Assembly (NCBI GenBank): GCA_002943765.1
Contig: PQWQ01000001.1
Location: 5,181,501 to 5,245,500 of the forward strand
DNA from: Psoroptes ovis
Taxonomy: Eukaryota; Arthropoda; Arachnida; Sarcoptiformes; Psoroptidae
Direction of reading: 5' to 3'
Length of the DNA: 64,000 nucleotides
Part shown: positions 12,501-23,499 of the stretch, in pieces
How the letters are laid out: each line of letters starts with the position of its first letter
Position numbering within the stretch: the first letter of the stretch is position 1
The notes under the pieces: generated by a model
What the model saw: only the letters and a program-made list of their open reading frames with translations
The model's database searches: none
What the model was told of the DNA's origin: nothing
Position numbers and translations under genes: made by a program

Positions 12501-12543
12501 AATCGTCATCGTTGAAAAAAATAATGACAACATAGAACAGTGA
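9505..12543 (+). CDS. PSMD2: 26S proteasome non-ATPase regulatory subunit 2 (Rpn1), divergent
   Basis: Rpn1/PSMD2 is the base scaffold of the 19S particle that docks ubiquitin receptors and Usp14/Ubp6. The ATG at 9505 gives 1,012 residues and directly follows a splice-acceptor-like TACAG; a GTATGT donor at 9439 suggests an intron in the 5' UTR. Family landmarks in order are an N-terminal helical part with EACDLL near 215, ATATIGIICLWDIQNGL and KAGALIAFGLIN (start of the proteasome/cyclosome repeats, about 430-465), a Lys/Asp-rich linker at about 675-720 as in human PSMD2, GTNNAR near 830, LGKGLLTLSP, and the C-terminal SVRVGQSIDTIG with TPVLLQHGEKAELAT. It is about 100 residues longer than the roughly 910 usual and visibly diverged in the toroid. 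The coding region has no intron. It could be the only Rpn1 or a diverged paralogue. Confidence 0.92.
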   Translation: MQKVTSNNDEKKLLNIDRKSRQIETSFHDLKLEINVLIKLLFTTGSNNDNTNEIDDRQTLSKILKHIDQATGFASIPDILKVLVLFENDLIKLYEMKTNEEIKQTLADILSYTYTGSQIQQDNSVDNKNIGKIVKYYLLGTKANLLQKFGMTFVRNLVKDLLNIWKNLNDNNIKENFDRNSLIILIKQCAEYFLEQNSEIEACDLLLESSQLIMLESLSMIDDRDLCFKICHYLIATSQYICDDDDHDDHNECENILYTTLSLYLKHYLYIDALIIAILLQNRQLIVKIFSLCMNQSIRQQMALILAKHNLSFINMDEDYSYQLDSLINNDQSIKDALSNRRLNQLFMIVAKQFDLLKPKVPNDIANKDVKRKKVGLKKLPLLPTYNRQSILGTSFMNCFLNAAFSSDKLIFSGTDWIGRHKQLNRMTATATIGIICLWDIQNGLLKIDRYLRSKDEHIKAGALIAFGLINTTIKCEYDSTYQLLKDYISNRSKSIRIGSIIGLAIAYLGTNRYDVIKSILNPYINDDKKSDQSSTENSHNRNRQLLPITALACGLIAHSTGNISVIETLINLIEKNIDKMKIADPNTRDLIHSIGLITLFRRNDLSKFLDLINRKFSDEKETNEKNSSSSTTMITPEIRTSIKKYLSLWAEICAYTGSSNILKIQKFLRNCSPIIMDDMDKKKVVDSNDRKNDDDDKCKKMEKDKEKNDKKDKKKDDTTSSLANNNSTIINTTITDNELIQMLSIIGIGLVSIGDHLNGEMVLQTFIKFLRFGNNHIKSSVIIAIALTHLSNPNMNIIELLYKFCHYSDDNIALNAIFALGFVSAGTNNARVSKMFQELEITNRDKVNYLFAIKFSQGLLYLGKGLLTLSPQMEIQQLLRHSSLASILTFVLRLLVDPINDLIQQHHYYLLFIAGCMRPKFLITIDNEWKSVPISVRVGQSIDTIGMAGCKPIGITAYNTFVTPVLLQHGEKAELATTSSSAENVTLYRPLTTNYLDGIVIVEKNNDNIEQ

Positions 12544-12558
12544 TTTGAAAGCTTTATA

Positions 12559-12564
12559 TTTATT
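12559..12564 (-). terminator. Poly(A) signal for ARV1
   Basis: TTTATT here reads AATAAA on the minus strand, 43 bp past the ARV1 stop codon and only 16 bp beyond the PSMD2 stop. Confidence 0.5.
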
Positions 12565-12592
12565 CAATCATCTATTTTTGACTCATGTTTAA

Positions 12593-12598
12593 AATAAA
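12593..12598 (+). terminator. Poly(A) signal for PSMD2
   Basis: AATAAA 50 bp after the PSMD2 stop. Cleavage 10-30 bp later would fall inside the ARV1 coding region, so the two transcripts should overlap. Confidence 0.55.
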
Positions 12599-12606
12599 AT
12601 GAAAAT

Positions 12607-13572
12607 TCAAACAAGAAAATATTGCAATTTATTTATAAAATTTGATGGCAGCAACCAATTGTATAAAACGGTCATCAATAACATATGAATTGTACATGTG
12701 ATCGATACCAACAATATTGATCGAAAACGATTCAACAATGAATGTGATTTAACATTGGTACATTGTACTAACGAAAATAGATGAAAAATTCGTATAAAAT
12801 ATTCTAAAATTTGCCGCAAATCACCACCATATAAAATACAAGGTATGAGAAATAATTTACCATATGAACATATGATTAATGACATGAATGTTTCTTTGAA
12901 TGTTGGTTCAATATTAATTTGACAATTCGTTTTCATTTGTTGATGTTTTTTCCGAGCGAAATTGATTGCCAATTTGAATAGGCAATAAAATAGCGCATTA
13001 AACAATGATGATTCAAGAATAATGCAAATGAAATCATAATAAAAACTAACTTCTAATTGAAAATATGATGATGTTAATGATACTGTTGAACTGGTCGTTG
13101 CTGTTGTCGTTGTTTTCCTTTCCGATGTGAATATAACACCATTGGTTGTTGACCAACGTTGAAATGCTTCACAAAAATAAAATATAAATGCCATTTTCAA
13201 TGCAGTTTTATTACTTGACAAACGACAATTATGTAATATATGACGATAGAATATTGTTTTCTGTAGAATAGCATCTAAATATAATATATTGTAATCTAAT
13301 TCAACATATTCATCCACTAATTGTTTACATTTTTCACATTTCATTAAACGAGGTGTTAATTTATTTGATTTTTGTTGTTGTTCTTGTTGCTGTTGCTGTT
13401 TTTGATAATCATTTTGATTGAAATCATTACTATTTTCATCCATAACTGATGATGGTGTACGGCTATGATGATTACCACCATTTTGATCACCATAAAATTT
13501 ATAAACATTTTTATTTTTAGGATAACCACAATGTATACAAGCATATGGACCTTGTTTTAATAATTCAAACAT
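12607..13572 (-). CDS. ARV1: ARV1-like lipid/sterol homeostasis protein
   Basis: ARV1 is an ER membrane protein needed for normal sterol distribution and GPI-anchor synthesis. The single-exon frame encodes 321 residues. The N-terminal ARV1 homology domain has two zinc-type pairs, C12-x2-C15 and C79-x2-C82, followed by VDEYVELDYNILYLDAILQK and YRHILHN, all typical. Hydrophobic segments follow (about 118-135, 170-200, 225-250 and near the C terminus), with the family phrase SYGKLFLIP at about 237-245. The spacing between the two Cys pairs is stretched to 63 residues by a Gln/Asn insert; the family usually has about 20-25. It is convergent with PSMD2 (63 bp between stops), and its ATG lies 80 bp after the UQCC2 stop on the same strand. 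Confidence 0.93.
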   Translation of the reverse strand: MFELLKQGPYACIHCGYPKNKNVYKFYGDQNGGNHHSRTPSSVMDENSNDFNQNDYQKQQQQQEQQQKSNKLTPRLMKCEKCKQLVDEYVELDYNILYLDAILQKTIFYRHILHNCRLSSNKTALKMAFIFYFCEAFQRWSTTNGVIFTSERKTTTTATTSSTVSLTSSYFQLEVSFYYDFICIILESSLFNALFYCLFKLAINFARKKHQQMKTNCQINIEPTFKETFMSLIICSYGKLFLIPCILYGGDLRQILEYFIRIFHLFSLVQCTNVKSHSLLNRFRSILLVSITCTIHMLLMTVLYNWLLPSNFINKLQYFLV

Positions 13573-13589
13573 GTTTGATTTTGAACAAA

Positions 13590-13606
13590 TTTATTAATAA
13601 TTTATT
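13590..13606 (-). terminator. Poly(A) signals for UQCC2
   Basis: Two TTTATT motifs (AATAAA on the minus strand) at 13590-13595 and 13601-13606 lie between the UQCC2 stop and the ARV1 ATG, so UQCC2 can end separately within the 80-bp gap. Confidence 0.5.
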
Positions 13607-13652
13607 GAGCTAAAATTAGATTTTGATCGATTTTTTGTTGAAAATGAAAATT

Positions 13653-14042
13653 TCATTTGCCAAACATCGATAGAAAACGATATTTTAATGAATTGATAAT
13701 TCCAGAATCATAAACTTTATTCAATGATCGCAACGAATCTGTTGATGTTATTTGTTGAAGATGTTCAGCTGATAAACCAGTGACTGTTGAATAATTGAGA
13801 TTATTTGAATCACGATTAATATTGTTTGTCAAACGTTTCAATGCTTCCAGTTCTTTTTTTAATTTTTCAATTTCATTATGATTATCGATGATTGTATTTT
13901 CACCATTTGGAAATTGTTTACTAATACGTGAACGTATAAATAAACCTAAATCACGTTCTTGTTTTGTTTTATCTAATGGCCAATGTTGAATTGTTTCTAA
14001 AAATTGTCGATACAATTGTCGAGCTGATGATGATGAGGACAT
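13653..14042 (-). CDS. UQCC2: Ubiquinol-cytochrome c reductase assembly factor 2 (UQCC2/MNF1)
   Basis: UQCC2 is a mitochondrial matrix factor that, with UQCC1, supports cytochrome b synthesis and complex III assembly. The 129-residue product is close to the usual 120-130. The N-terminal part YRQFLETIQHWPLDKTK, the RDLGLFIRSRI segment and GENT at about 47-50 match the family closely. A short predicted coiled coil follows (about 55-75), then LSAEHLQQITSTDSLRSL, the family's second conserved block. The ATG after a CAT repeat on the plus strand gives MSSSSSARQ. The gene is unspliced and lies just upstream of ARV1 on the same strand. Confidence 0.92.
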   Translation of the reverse strand: MSSSSSARQLYRQFLETIQHWPLDKTKQERDLGLFIRSRISKQFPNGENTIIDNHNEIEKLKKELEALKRLTNNINRDSNNLNYSTVTGLSAEHLQQITSTDSLRSLNKVYDSGIINSLKYRFLSMFGK

Positions 14043-16990
14043 TTCTGGTGCAATGTGAGAACAAAATTTCCAAAAGATTAAAATCCAAAATCACCTGGAA
14101 ACTGCAGACGAAAAAAAAAATTCAAAACACACCTGTTATAGAATGACAAGTTTATACGTTACAAGTATTTTTCGCCCAAAAAAAATTGCAAAAAAAAAAA
14201 AAATTTAAAGACTTGACTTTTCTGTTCATTCAAAAAAAAAAATCTTAATCATAATTTGATTAAGAATCAATTTATTAAATTAAAAGATTACCATAAACAA
14301 ATGAACATTACTAATTCATTGCTGAATGATTTTCCTTTGAAATTTCCCATTAAAAAATCATTATTTAAATCATAAAACTCTTAACTCATTCATTTTGCCT
14401 GCGTCAAGCTTTAAACATGGAAAAATTCAACGATAATCTTTTCACATTTTTCTTTCACGTTCCTTAAAGACTCAATGATAATAACAAATAATTTCATTTA
14501 TTATTTTTGAATAGAAAAGAATAAAGCCACGACCAAACATCAACTAACTAATAATGATAATAAGAAAGTAATAATAACAAAGAACTTATAAATAATGCTC
14601 TCATTCTTCTTCTTCATATTCAATTCATTCATTCACTCATTCATTCATATACAATATCAAAGATTTTTGATCGTCTTAGAAGACTAATGATGAAGAAGAA
14701 AACTTGTGATTTGACCATCAATACACACAGCATACATCGAGCTAAGACAAAAATGTTTCATGTTCTCACTCTTCAACAATTTTTTTCAGTTTTTTGATTT
14801 TGATTCATTCAAACTTTGACCATCATTCGTGCTTGGTGGTCGATCAACTATGAATAAATGAAATTTTAAAGAAATCAATCTTTAAGTTTTTTTTTGAATT
14901 TTTGAAAATTTACAAATTTGAAAGTGTAACGAATAATTTTCCTTTGTTTTTTGTTCTTATTTCTTACCTTTAAACATATTTGAATTTTTTAAAAAAATCA
15001 TCCGGTCTTTGAAATTGTGAATCTCGCCCAAACATAGCTCATCAGGCTATTGTTCACCTGGTGAATTGAACGAAGACCCTACCACCACCTTTGACAAACA
15101 TCATAAACACATATTCAAGTCAACATCAAATGAATACACAAGGATAAACAACAATCATTCCTGTGACATTAGTTTAAAAGTGAACGAATCAATGTTTTTC
15201 ATTGTGTGTTGATTGTTTGTAAGGTCATAATGATCGAATTCAATATCATCATCAAACATATTCAACCATGATCATCATCTTTGCAAGACCCAAAAATGAT
15301 TCAATGATTTTTTACCATAATAATTTTGAACATCGTGTGTGATCATCATCATCATCATCATCATTATCATCGTCATTAAGCCCTCAACCTTATGAAACCT
15401 TGTGAATTTAAACGTATGAACTCGAAGTTTTTCGGCGTACCAAATTGATATTGAAATTGTGGGTTATGTGTGCATTTGATGCGTGTCTAAAAATTGTGTT
15501 ATTGTTGCTTTACCTGTTGACTGTTTGAGAATTTCTCAAACATTTTCTCGACATTTACAAAAGTGAAAAAATACATGTCTATCGATCTCTGGTGTTGTAC
15601 ACCTTGATTATACATCGACCACCATCGAAGATGAAGAATAAGAATAAACTCAACTAAATAAGGCTATTGTATCAATGATAAATCTGTATCAATGAATTTC
15701 AATTGTTGAAAAATAAAATAAAATCAAAAGTAAGTCAAATTTTTACTAATAATTCCGAGTTTTTTTAAAATTATCGAATCAAATAATCACATCAAATGTG
15801 ATTATTTGTTGCTGTGTTGTTTCAATGTGTATTGAAGTTTCGCTTGATTGATCTTTGATTTCTTGTGTCTTCGATGATAATTTGAATCTTTAAATCAAAC
15901 AATTTATTTATTCAGCTTTCTGTCTATGAATGATTTGAGATTCTTTGAAGAAAAAAATTTCAAAAATGTTTGAAATATATTCGTGTATTTTTGTGTGTTT
16001 CGTGTTCGTATAGCTTTATGTATCATGAACGTGAAAATATCTTTTTTTAAAGGCCTAAACCCAGTGATTATTGATCTTTAAGATATTAGATCAGATCAAA
16101 TTGAATGAGTGAATGAATGAATTGTGGAATGTAAAAGATGTTTGCCAAAATTGATGATATTAAAATCGTGTACAATCAATAATCACAAGTGATCAGGAAG
16201 AAAATCATGGAATCGATTGCTTATTTAATAATAATAATGGCTATCATAATCTTTATTATTATTAATTCAATTATCATACGATTTAAGCTTTAGGCGATTT
16301 AAGATTTAACCTGAGATTGACCAATACATTGTATTGAATAACAACATACAGAATATCTGAACAATCTGAACAATAATTAATTATTAAATATTTTTTTTTC
16401 TTCTCAAAATTCAATTAAAAAATATTGATTTTCTCTACAAGAAATTATATGCAATCCAATTTAAGAATTATCAATCAAAATTAATTTGATATTTTGCGAC
16501 CCATAGAATTTCGGTTTTTTAATGAAACATCTTTGAAATAGTGTAATTGACCATTTGCCACTGTGATACACTATATGATTCCGATATATATTATTATTTT
16601 CTATGATTTTAACATTATTTATTTCAAATATATAACAAATACATAATTTAATATATCAGTGTGTTAAGTGTGTTTATATTTTTGTATGTGCGATTGAACA
16701 CAGCAACATTTCCATTTTATTTCATTTATTTTTCGAACCGAACCCATTCAACAAAAAAAATTTTACATCAAAAATTAATATTCAATTTTATTTTATTTAA
16801 TATTCCAGTATTATAACTGTAACTGGTCCAATAATAATAATAATCTCTCATGATTTGTAATAATGATAATGTTTCAATGATGATGATGATAATTTTTTCG
16901 CTTCATCTTTTATATTTAATAATAATTATTATTATTAAAATAATCCAAGGCAAAGAAATCCGATTGATTGATGATTATTTTTACAATATA

Positions 16991-17074
16991 TTAGGCTGTC
17001 CGAAATGTTCATGACGCTTAATCGGCAAGAGTTGTACATGAAAATCAACCAAAACTTTTCGGACAACTTTTTAA
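16991..17074 (+). mobile_element. MITE, subfamily A, decayed right end
   Basis: Starts TTAGGCTGTCCGAAATGTTC after TA and ends AAAACTTTTCGGACAACTTT with a disturbed terminus. Core ATGACGCTTAATCGG is subfamily A. Confidence 0.75.
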
Positions 17075-18004
17075 TATTTTCTCAAATATATATTTCTTTT
17101 ACTTACCTTCTTATGCTATTAATGTTTTTCTCTGGTCATTTCTTTTGATTTTATTTTAATTTTTAGAAATAATAATAATTATGATTTATTTGATTATTAT
17201 TATAATTTTAATCATTATTATTATTGCTGTGACATCATTCAGCAGCAGCTTCAGCAATCAGTTGTCGATATGCATTTGATTTACGGATTTTTCCTTTGTT
17301 TTTTCGCCGTCGTTGTTTGTTTGTTGTTGGTCAAGGTTTTAAGGTTTAAGGGTCGTTATTTTTCATTTGATTTCGTTTTGCAATTTCGTCTAATAAGATT
17401 TTCGTGCATATTCGTGCTATTTTCATTGTTTTATTCCGTTGGTTTTTTGCTTATTTCGATCCTTTTTGATATAATCTTTAACGGTTATGAAATTTCGGTA
17501 TTTCTAAAGATGGTAAGGATAGAGCAGAATTGAATATATATTTTTAGAAATAATTATACCAATTCTTCAAAAGGTCAAATTACCAGAAAGGTAAACATTT
17601 TATTTTTTTTCCCTGAGTGAACATCTGCTCATATCAATTTATTTTAATTGATTTCCGTTCGTGTGTGTGTCTGTGTGCATGTGTATGTGTGTGTTTGTGA
17701 CATTGAACAAAGCCGTCTTAACGTTTTTAAAAAAAATAGAAACAAGCAGATGTAATTTTTTAAAGATTTCTAAAATAATTGAAACGATGTTTTCAATTAT
17801 TATTTTTATTTTTTTGACCAAAGAAAATAATGATGCTAATCAATTAACCATTGTCGTTTTTCTCATATGAGATATAAGGTTTAGGTGCGCTGTTATTATT
17901 TTGCAATGATTTGAGATGTTCTACGAAAGATTTAAGGCTATTTTTCTTATTTTAAAAATTCATTTTATTCATACATTTAATCTTAATCAACCAGAAAATA
18001 AATA

Positions 18005-18100
18005 TTCAGGTTGTACGAAAAGTTTTGGCTGATTTTCATGAACAGAGTTGTTTTAACTCTATTCGATTAAGCCGAATGAACTTTTCGGACAGCCAGAAAA
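18005..18100 (-). mobile_element. MITE, subfamily A (reverse), enlarged
   Basis: About 96 bp, from TTCAGGTTGTACGAAAAG to ACTTTTCGGACAGCC. An extra stretch near GAGTTGTTTTAACTC duplicates part of the core. Confidence 0.7.
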
Positions 18101-18532
18101 TATTTATAATTTCTGAGAATTTATTTTATTTTATTTTTTATTTTTGTTGAATAAGTGTATATGCTTTGAATACTAAATAGTTTTCATTATTTCAAAATTT
18201 TTTCACCATGTTTATTATTATCATTGTAATTATATCAAAGGTTTTAGCCAGTGAACTCGACTTTGTGTGTTCATCACAAATTCTTATTTTTTTCATATGG
18301 TGAATGTCATGCAATACATGTTTTCTTTGGCCATGTTATTATTATCATCATGTGAATATTAATAAATTGAAATTAAAAAAATATTTTTTTCTTAAATTCT
18401 TCTAAAATAATTTCATTGTAAACATATTCATCATTGTCATTGTGTGTGTATTGTATTGTACTGTAATACAAACACAATCAATAACAGTAACATACATAGA
18501 TAACTAAATAACAATGATTATATTTCAAAATA

Positions 18533-18614
18533 TTCGGGATGTCCGAAAAGTTTTGGCCGATTTCAATGGGCAACTCTATGCGATTAAGCCGGATGAACTT
18601 TTCGAACAACCTAA
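18533..18614 (-). mobile_element. MITE, subfamily A (reverse)
   Basis: 82 bp, TTCGGGATGTCCGAAAAG to CTTTTCGAACAACCTAA, TA on both sides. The core reads TGCGATTAAGCCGG. Confidence 0.8.
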
Positions 18615-18837
18615 TATGAAGCAAATAGGAATTATGAAATCACTTTAAGAAGAAAGAAAAAAACTGATCAAATTTATTTTATTTTATTTCAGTTTTCATT
18701 TTTCTCGTAGAATGTTTATCAATGTTACTTCTATTGTCAAAGTGTATATTTATTATTATTATCATTATTATTTCAAATCACATACATGATGATGATGATG
18801 AACCTACATGAAATGTATGAGTTCTTTTAAAATAATA

Positions 18838-18917
18838 TTAGGTTGTCCTAAAAGTTTTTGCCGATTTTCTAATTGAAAAACATGTAAAAATCGGCAAAAA
18901 CTTATGGGACAACCTAA
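18838..18917 (+). mobile_element. MITE, B/C intermediate
   Basis: 80 bp with long, nearly perfect arms: TTAGGTTGTCCTAAAAGTTT on the left and AACTTATGGGACAACCTAA on the right. GCCGATTTT pairs with AAAATCGGC around a short loop. Confidence 0.85.
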
Positions 18918-19144
18918 TAATAATATTTATAACAACAAAAGACACATGTTGATGAATACATGAATATCAAACATAATTACAATGAATTTAGTTTTCTTTT
19001 GTTGAACAAAAAAAAAATTTTTGAAATTTTTCCATGTTTCATTGTCATTCATTTAGTGTCCATTTATGGATTTACAAGCAATAATATACATTATGATATC
19101 ATTTGATATCTGCTCAAAGATGAACAATTACACTGGAATTGAAA

Positions 19145-19187
19145 AACATTTGAAATGCTCGAATTCATGCTGCGCATTTCAAATGTT
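19145..19187. repeat. 14-bp perfect hairpin
   Basis: AACATTTGAAATGC at 19145-19158 and its exact reverse complement at 19174-19187, with a 15-nt loop. Unrelated to the MITEs. Confidence 0.8.
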
Positions 19188-19727
19188 CAAGCTTCAGCTT
19201 TGAATAACTAAGCATTTTTAATTGATTGATCTTACAAAAAAAATAAAAAATAAAATAAAATAAAATAACCAGAAGGGTTTTTTTCAAAGTTTTTCGCTCT
19301 TCTTTATTCTTAAGATTATTATATAATTTATGATCATTCGTTATTCGAATGAATAATAATTATTCAATGAATAATTTATTGTTCTTCATTTGTTTATGTT
19401 GTTTGAAAATTGAATTCAAAATTGAGCGAATTCAAATGTCGTTCAATTGTTACGAAATTTCAATTCTTTGAAATGATTTAAATCCGTTTTTTTTCCTGGT
19501 CAATTCATTATTACCCCTTATTATGAATACCTGATTATTATTATTATTATTATAATCGATATAAGTGTAAATTGAATTATATCTATTATTCATTTATTCA
19601 ATTATTTCTGTGGTAAAAATGATAATGATAATAATAATCACATATACACGATATAGTATTCAATATAATGATAATAATAATTATAACCTTTATTTCACAA
19701 GTGTTAAACCATTTATTTCGTTATATT

Positions 19728-19814
19728 TTAGGTTGTTGTCCGAAAAGTTCATTCGGCTCAATCGAATAGAGTTGTTAATGAAAATCGGCCAAAATTTTTC
19801 GGTCAACTTGTTTT
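19728..19814 (+). mobile_element. MITE, subfamily A
   Basis: Begins TTAGGTTGTTGTCCGAAAAG, with an extra GTT as in the 58990 copy. Core GCTCAATCGAATAGAGTTG; the right end is decayed (TTTTTCGGTCAACTTG). Ends approximate. Confidence 0.7.
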
Positions 19815-20380
19815 TTAAACTTTCAGTGATTTATTAATTTATTAATTCAGCTCATTCATCACCAGATTTTGCCTCTTATTTTCATTATGATTATCTTTTT
19901 CGTTGTTGATTATGTACAGTGATTGATGTGTGGTATTTTGTTTTTGGTCGGTCAGTCAGTCGATTGATTGATTTAATGAATTAATGAATTTTTTTTTCTT
20001 TAATATTCCCGTTGAATTCTTGCAACTCCTTTACTCCAAAAATTTGCATTTAAACCAACTCAATGAATGAAGGGGAGAATTTTGATTTTCCAAAATTAAT
20101 GCGTGATGAAATGGTGAAAAAAAATGTGCCGAAATTGAAATGAATTCAATCAAATACAGTGAATTGGTTAATTTTTCAATTCGGTTTTGATTGTTGTTGC
20201 CCGAACACACAAAATATATTCATTCATTTATTCATTTACAAACGTCAATATTATTTCATTTCATTAATTCATCCATTCATTCATTCATATTTGAAATGAA
20301 ATGGAAAAAATACATACAGATAAATAAATGAATGAATGTGCACTAATTTATTTTGATTTTTCTACGATTGCTTCGTTATA

Positions 20381-20461
20381 TTAGATTGTCCGCAAGGTTT
20401 TGGCCGATTTTCATGAACAACTCTTTTCAATTAAGCCGAATGAACTTTTCGGACAACCTAA
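20381..20461 (-). mobile_element. MITE, subfamily A (reverse)
   Basis: 81 bp, TTAGATTGTCCGCAAGGTTT to ACTTTTCGGACAACCTAA, with TA flanks. Confidence 0.85.
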
Positions 20462-20753
20462 TATATTTTCTTGTAATTTATTATTATTATATCATACATA
20501 CGAATGATGTTTCTCACTTTTTACTTTTTGTCAGGTGATGATTTATGTATTTTTTTTTTCGTTGTTTTGTTTTGTTCAAAGTTTCTCATCTGTTTTTTAC
20601 CCGAATAATCATTATAATAATAATCCAAGAAATGATTTTCAAAATAAACTCTGATTGATGTGTGTGTGTGTGTGTGCATCATCATTGTTTGTTTGTATGT
20701 ATGCATGCGTATGGATTAATATTTTGGCCATTTCACAAAGGTTACACTCCCAA

Positions 20754-20780
20754 TTTTTTTTTTTTTTTTTTTTTTTTTTT
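20754..20780. repeat. 27-bp poly-T tract
   Basis: Uninterrupted T run, the longest homopolymer noticed in the window. No adjacent element end was recognised that would make it a retroposon tail. Confidence 0.9.
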
Positions 20781-21512
20781 GATTTTCGTTTGTAAATTTC
20801 GTTCGTTTTTCATTTAATCATTCCATTGTTCGTTTGTTTCATTAGTTTATCTCCGTTGTTGTGTCCGTGTGTCCGAATTTTGTTTCAAATTCAAATTCAA
20901 TTCATTTCATTTCATTTCGTTTCGTTTGTTTGTTCTATTTCATATAATAATGGCTGGAAAATGAATGAAAGAAAAAACAAATCCACAAATTGAGAAATGA
21001 TAAAATTAACTGAATTAATTAAAAGCTCAAAGAAATAATTTCACCCAAAACATCATTAAAATCATTGTTTTTGATTATAAGTCGAATTGAATGAAATTTT
21101 TTTCGGGTGATTTATCCATTCATTTACTTATTCGTCATTTGACATTTGATTGTCATTTTGACGATTTTCTATGTGTCATTATTCCTTGATTTCATGGATT
21201 AAATTGTGAAAATTCTGGTCGGATTCTTTGAATGAAGCAAAACTCTTGGTTGTTTCTCAGAAAAATGATTAATCAACAAATTTCATGCTGTTCAAGGCGA
21301 ATCCGTTGATGAATTGAATCGATGCGAATATCGGTCTATGCACATATATTAATGCAATTTCAAATCCAATTTAACCGTTGAATCTGACGAAATAGGATCA
21401 ATTCATAAAAATATTCAAATAAAGTTTCAAATAATAATAAGAAAAATTGTGAAGGCGGTGGCCATTTGTTACAGTTTTTTATTTTTGCTGAATATTTTCT
21501 GAACATTTTATA

Positions 21513-21592
21513 TTAGATTGTCCGATAAGTTTTTGCCGATTTTTTCATGATTTCCTACGATATAATCGGCAGAAACTTTTCGGATAACCTAA
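21513..21592 (+). mobile_element. MITE, subfamily B
   Basis: 80 bp, TTAGATTGTCCGATAAGTTT to AACTTTTCGGATAACCTAA, TA flanks. The core TTTCCTACGATATAATCGGC defines subfamily B. Confidence 0.85.
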
Positions 21593-21793
21593 TATCTTTT
21601 TTTTTGTGTACAAATTATTAATTGATCAATCAATCAATCTATTTTGGATTTAAACAGTTTTTTCAGTGCATCACTTCTTTATTTTTTTCATTTATTACAT
21701 AAGGTTATCAATTTTAAATCAAATTTTAGAATTTGCCTGTGATTTGTGCAATTTTGGTTTTTGAGATCATAAATAAAAATAAGAAATGAACTA

Positions 21794-21874
21794 TTAGATT
21801 GTCCGAAAAGTTTATTCGGCTTAATCGGATAGAGTTGCACATAAAAATCGGCCAGAACTTTCCGGACCACCTAA
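21794..21874 (+). mobile_element. MITE, subfamily A
   Basis: 81 bp, TTAGATTGTCCGAAAAGTTT to ACTTTCCGGACCACCTAA, flanked by TA, 201 bp after the preceding B copy. Confidence 0.85.
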
Positions 21875-22083
21875 TAATAAAAAATAAATTATAGCACAAT
21901 ATTGCACACACACACACACATTCACATTATTCATTGTCTTAATAAGGAATATGCATGTGTGGCGTATGAATGAATATATGATTCAAATAAATCTATAACC
22001 TTACTGTCAGAGACGATGAAATGGTCTTAAATCATTTTTAATGATTCTAGATTTTTAGTTGATTAATTCATTAAAATAATTGC

Positions 22084-22120
22084 TTGTTTGTTTGTCAGTT
22101 ACTTGTGAACAAACAAACAA
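22084..22120. repeat. 12-bp hairpin of TTG/CAA triplets
   Basis: TTGTTTGTTTGT at 22084-22095 faces ACAAACAAACAA at 22109-22120. Confidence 0.75.
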
Positions 22121-23499
22121 ATCAATTTCATTATATGAATTAATAAAATGTGAACGAAGAAATGTCAAAAAAAATTCCAATCTCATATATTTTTATGACA
22201 AGTATAACTCCAAAATAAATAAACAAAAATGACGGAAATCATTTCGATCATTTCGATGTTGTTCTTGCCGGTCAATGCTGCTCTTCATAGCTTGGGTGTA
22301 TGCCTTTTCGATTGTTGATTTGATCATTGGATTGTAATGTTCGCTATTTTCGATTTATTCTCAAAGCTATTAATTTGACCAATCCGTTCTAGTAGGTGTC
22401 TATCCTTTTAGAAAATAGAAATCCAAATCCAAACATTAGAATCACGTGCCATACCACAAGAACCAATGATTGTCTAATCATTATGTTTGAATCAAATTAT
22501 TATTCAATGGAATATATCGTGACTATTTGATTATCTATTAAGAATTTATTTAAAATAATACTTCGAAGATCCGGTATTTATTAATAATGATATCAATTAC
22601 TTGAAATTGAATTCTTTCAAAAAAAGCAAATAGACCTATGCCCTTAAGGGGATAAAGAATCATCATCATCATCATTGGTGGTGGTCGAGAAATTGATGGA
22701 AAATGGAAAAAATGATAATTATGTTTTGCTTAGAATTTAATTTAAAGAAAATGAGAAAAAAAAATTCATGTTTAATGATTTAATATTTTTTAAAGAGATA
22801 TTCCACATTCAAACATAAATAAAACATATTAAGAAGAAATGAATTATCCCGAAACCTCTTTAAACAAATTGAATCGTGAATTTGATTTTCATATACTATT
22901 ATTTGCATTTGATAGTTCACTTTGATATCCATGAAACAATTGATCATTTTGATTTGAATTTAAATTTACCGCCATTTTCCAACAATGATCTTTGTAATCT
23001 TCGTTCGATACGGTTGTCATAATTTTAAGGTATTTTATTTTTCTCTTACCTTTCAAACAGCGTGAAATATATGTGTGTGTTTATAGTCATTTCGATTGCT
23101 TCAATTGTTGGAAGTGATTAAAGGAAGATGCTTTGTGCTTTTATTTATTTTCACTTTGCTTCCTTTTGACTTGATTGATTTGATGTGATTGATTGATTGA
23201 TTGACAATCTCAATCTTCATTGAATGAGATTGGCCATTGTTTATTATTGTTGAATCTTTTGTTTTGAACTAATCCAAACACATAATAGCTATACATATAG
23301 ACAATAGATACGAATAACAATTAGATTTTACAAATCAAAATATGTAAAAAAAACTTGTAAATTTAGGTTAATAATCCAATGTGCCATGCTACATTTCTTT
23401 TAATGTGTATTTGTTATCAAACATTTGTACCAAAAAAAAGCTGAAAGAATAAGAATTTTCCAAGCATTTTCAATCTATTAACCAGCGTGAAAAATGTAT

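Noticed and set aside
17270..17533. 87-codon ATG ORF predicted as very hydrophobic
   Set aside because: Composition is what T-rich DNA gives by chance (Phe/Leu/Val). No family features or splice support.
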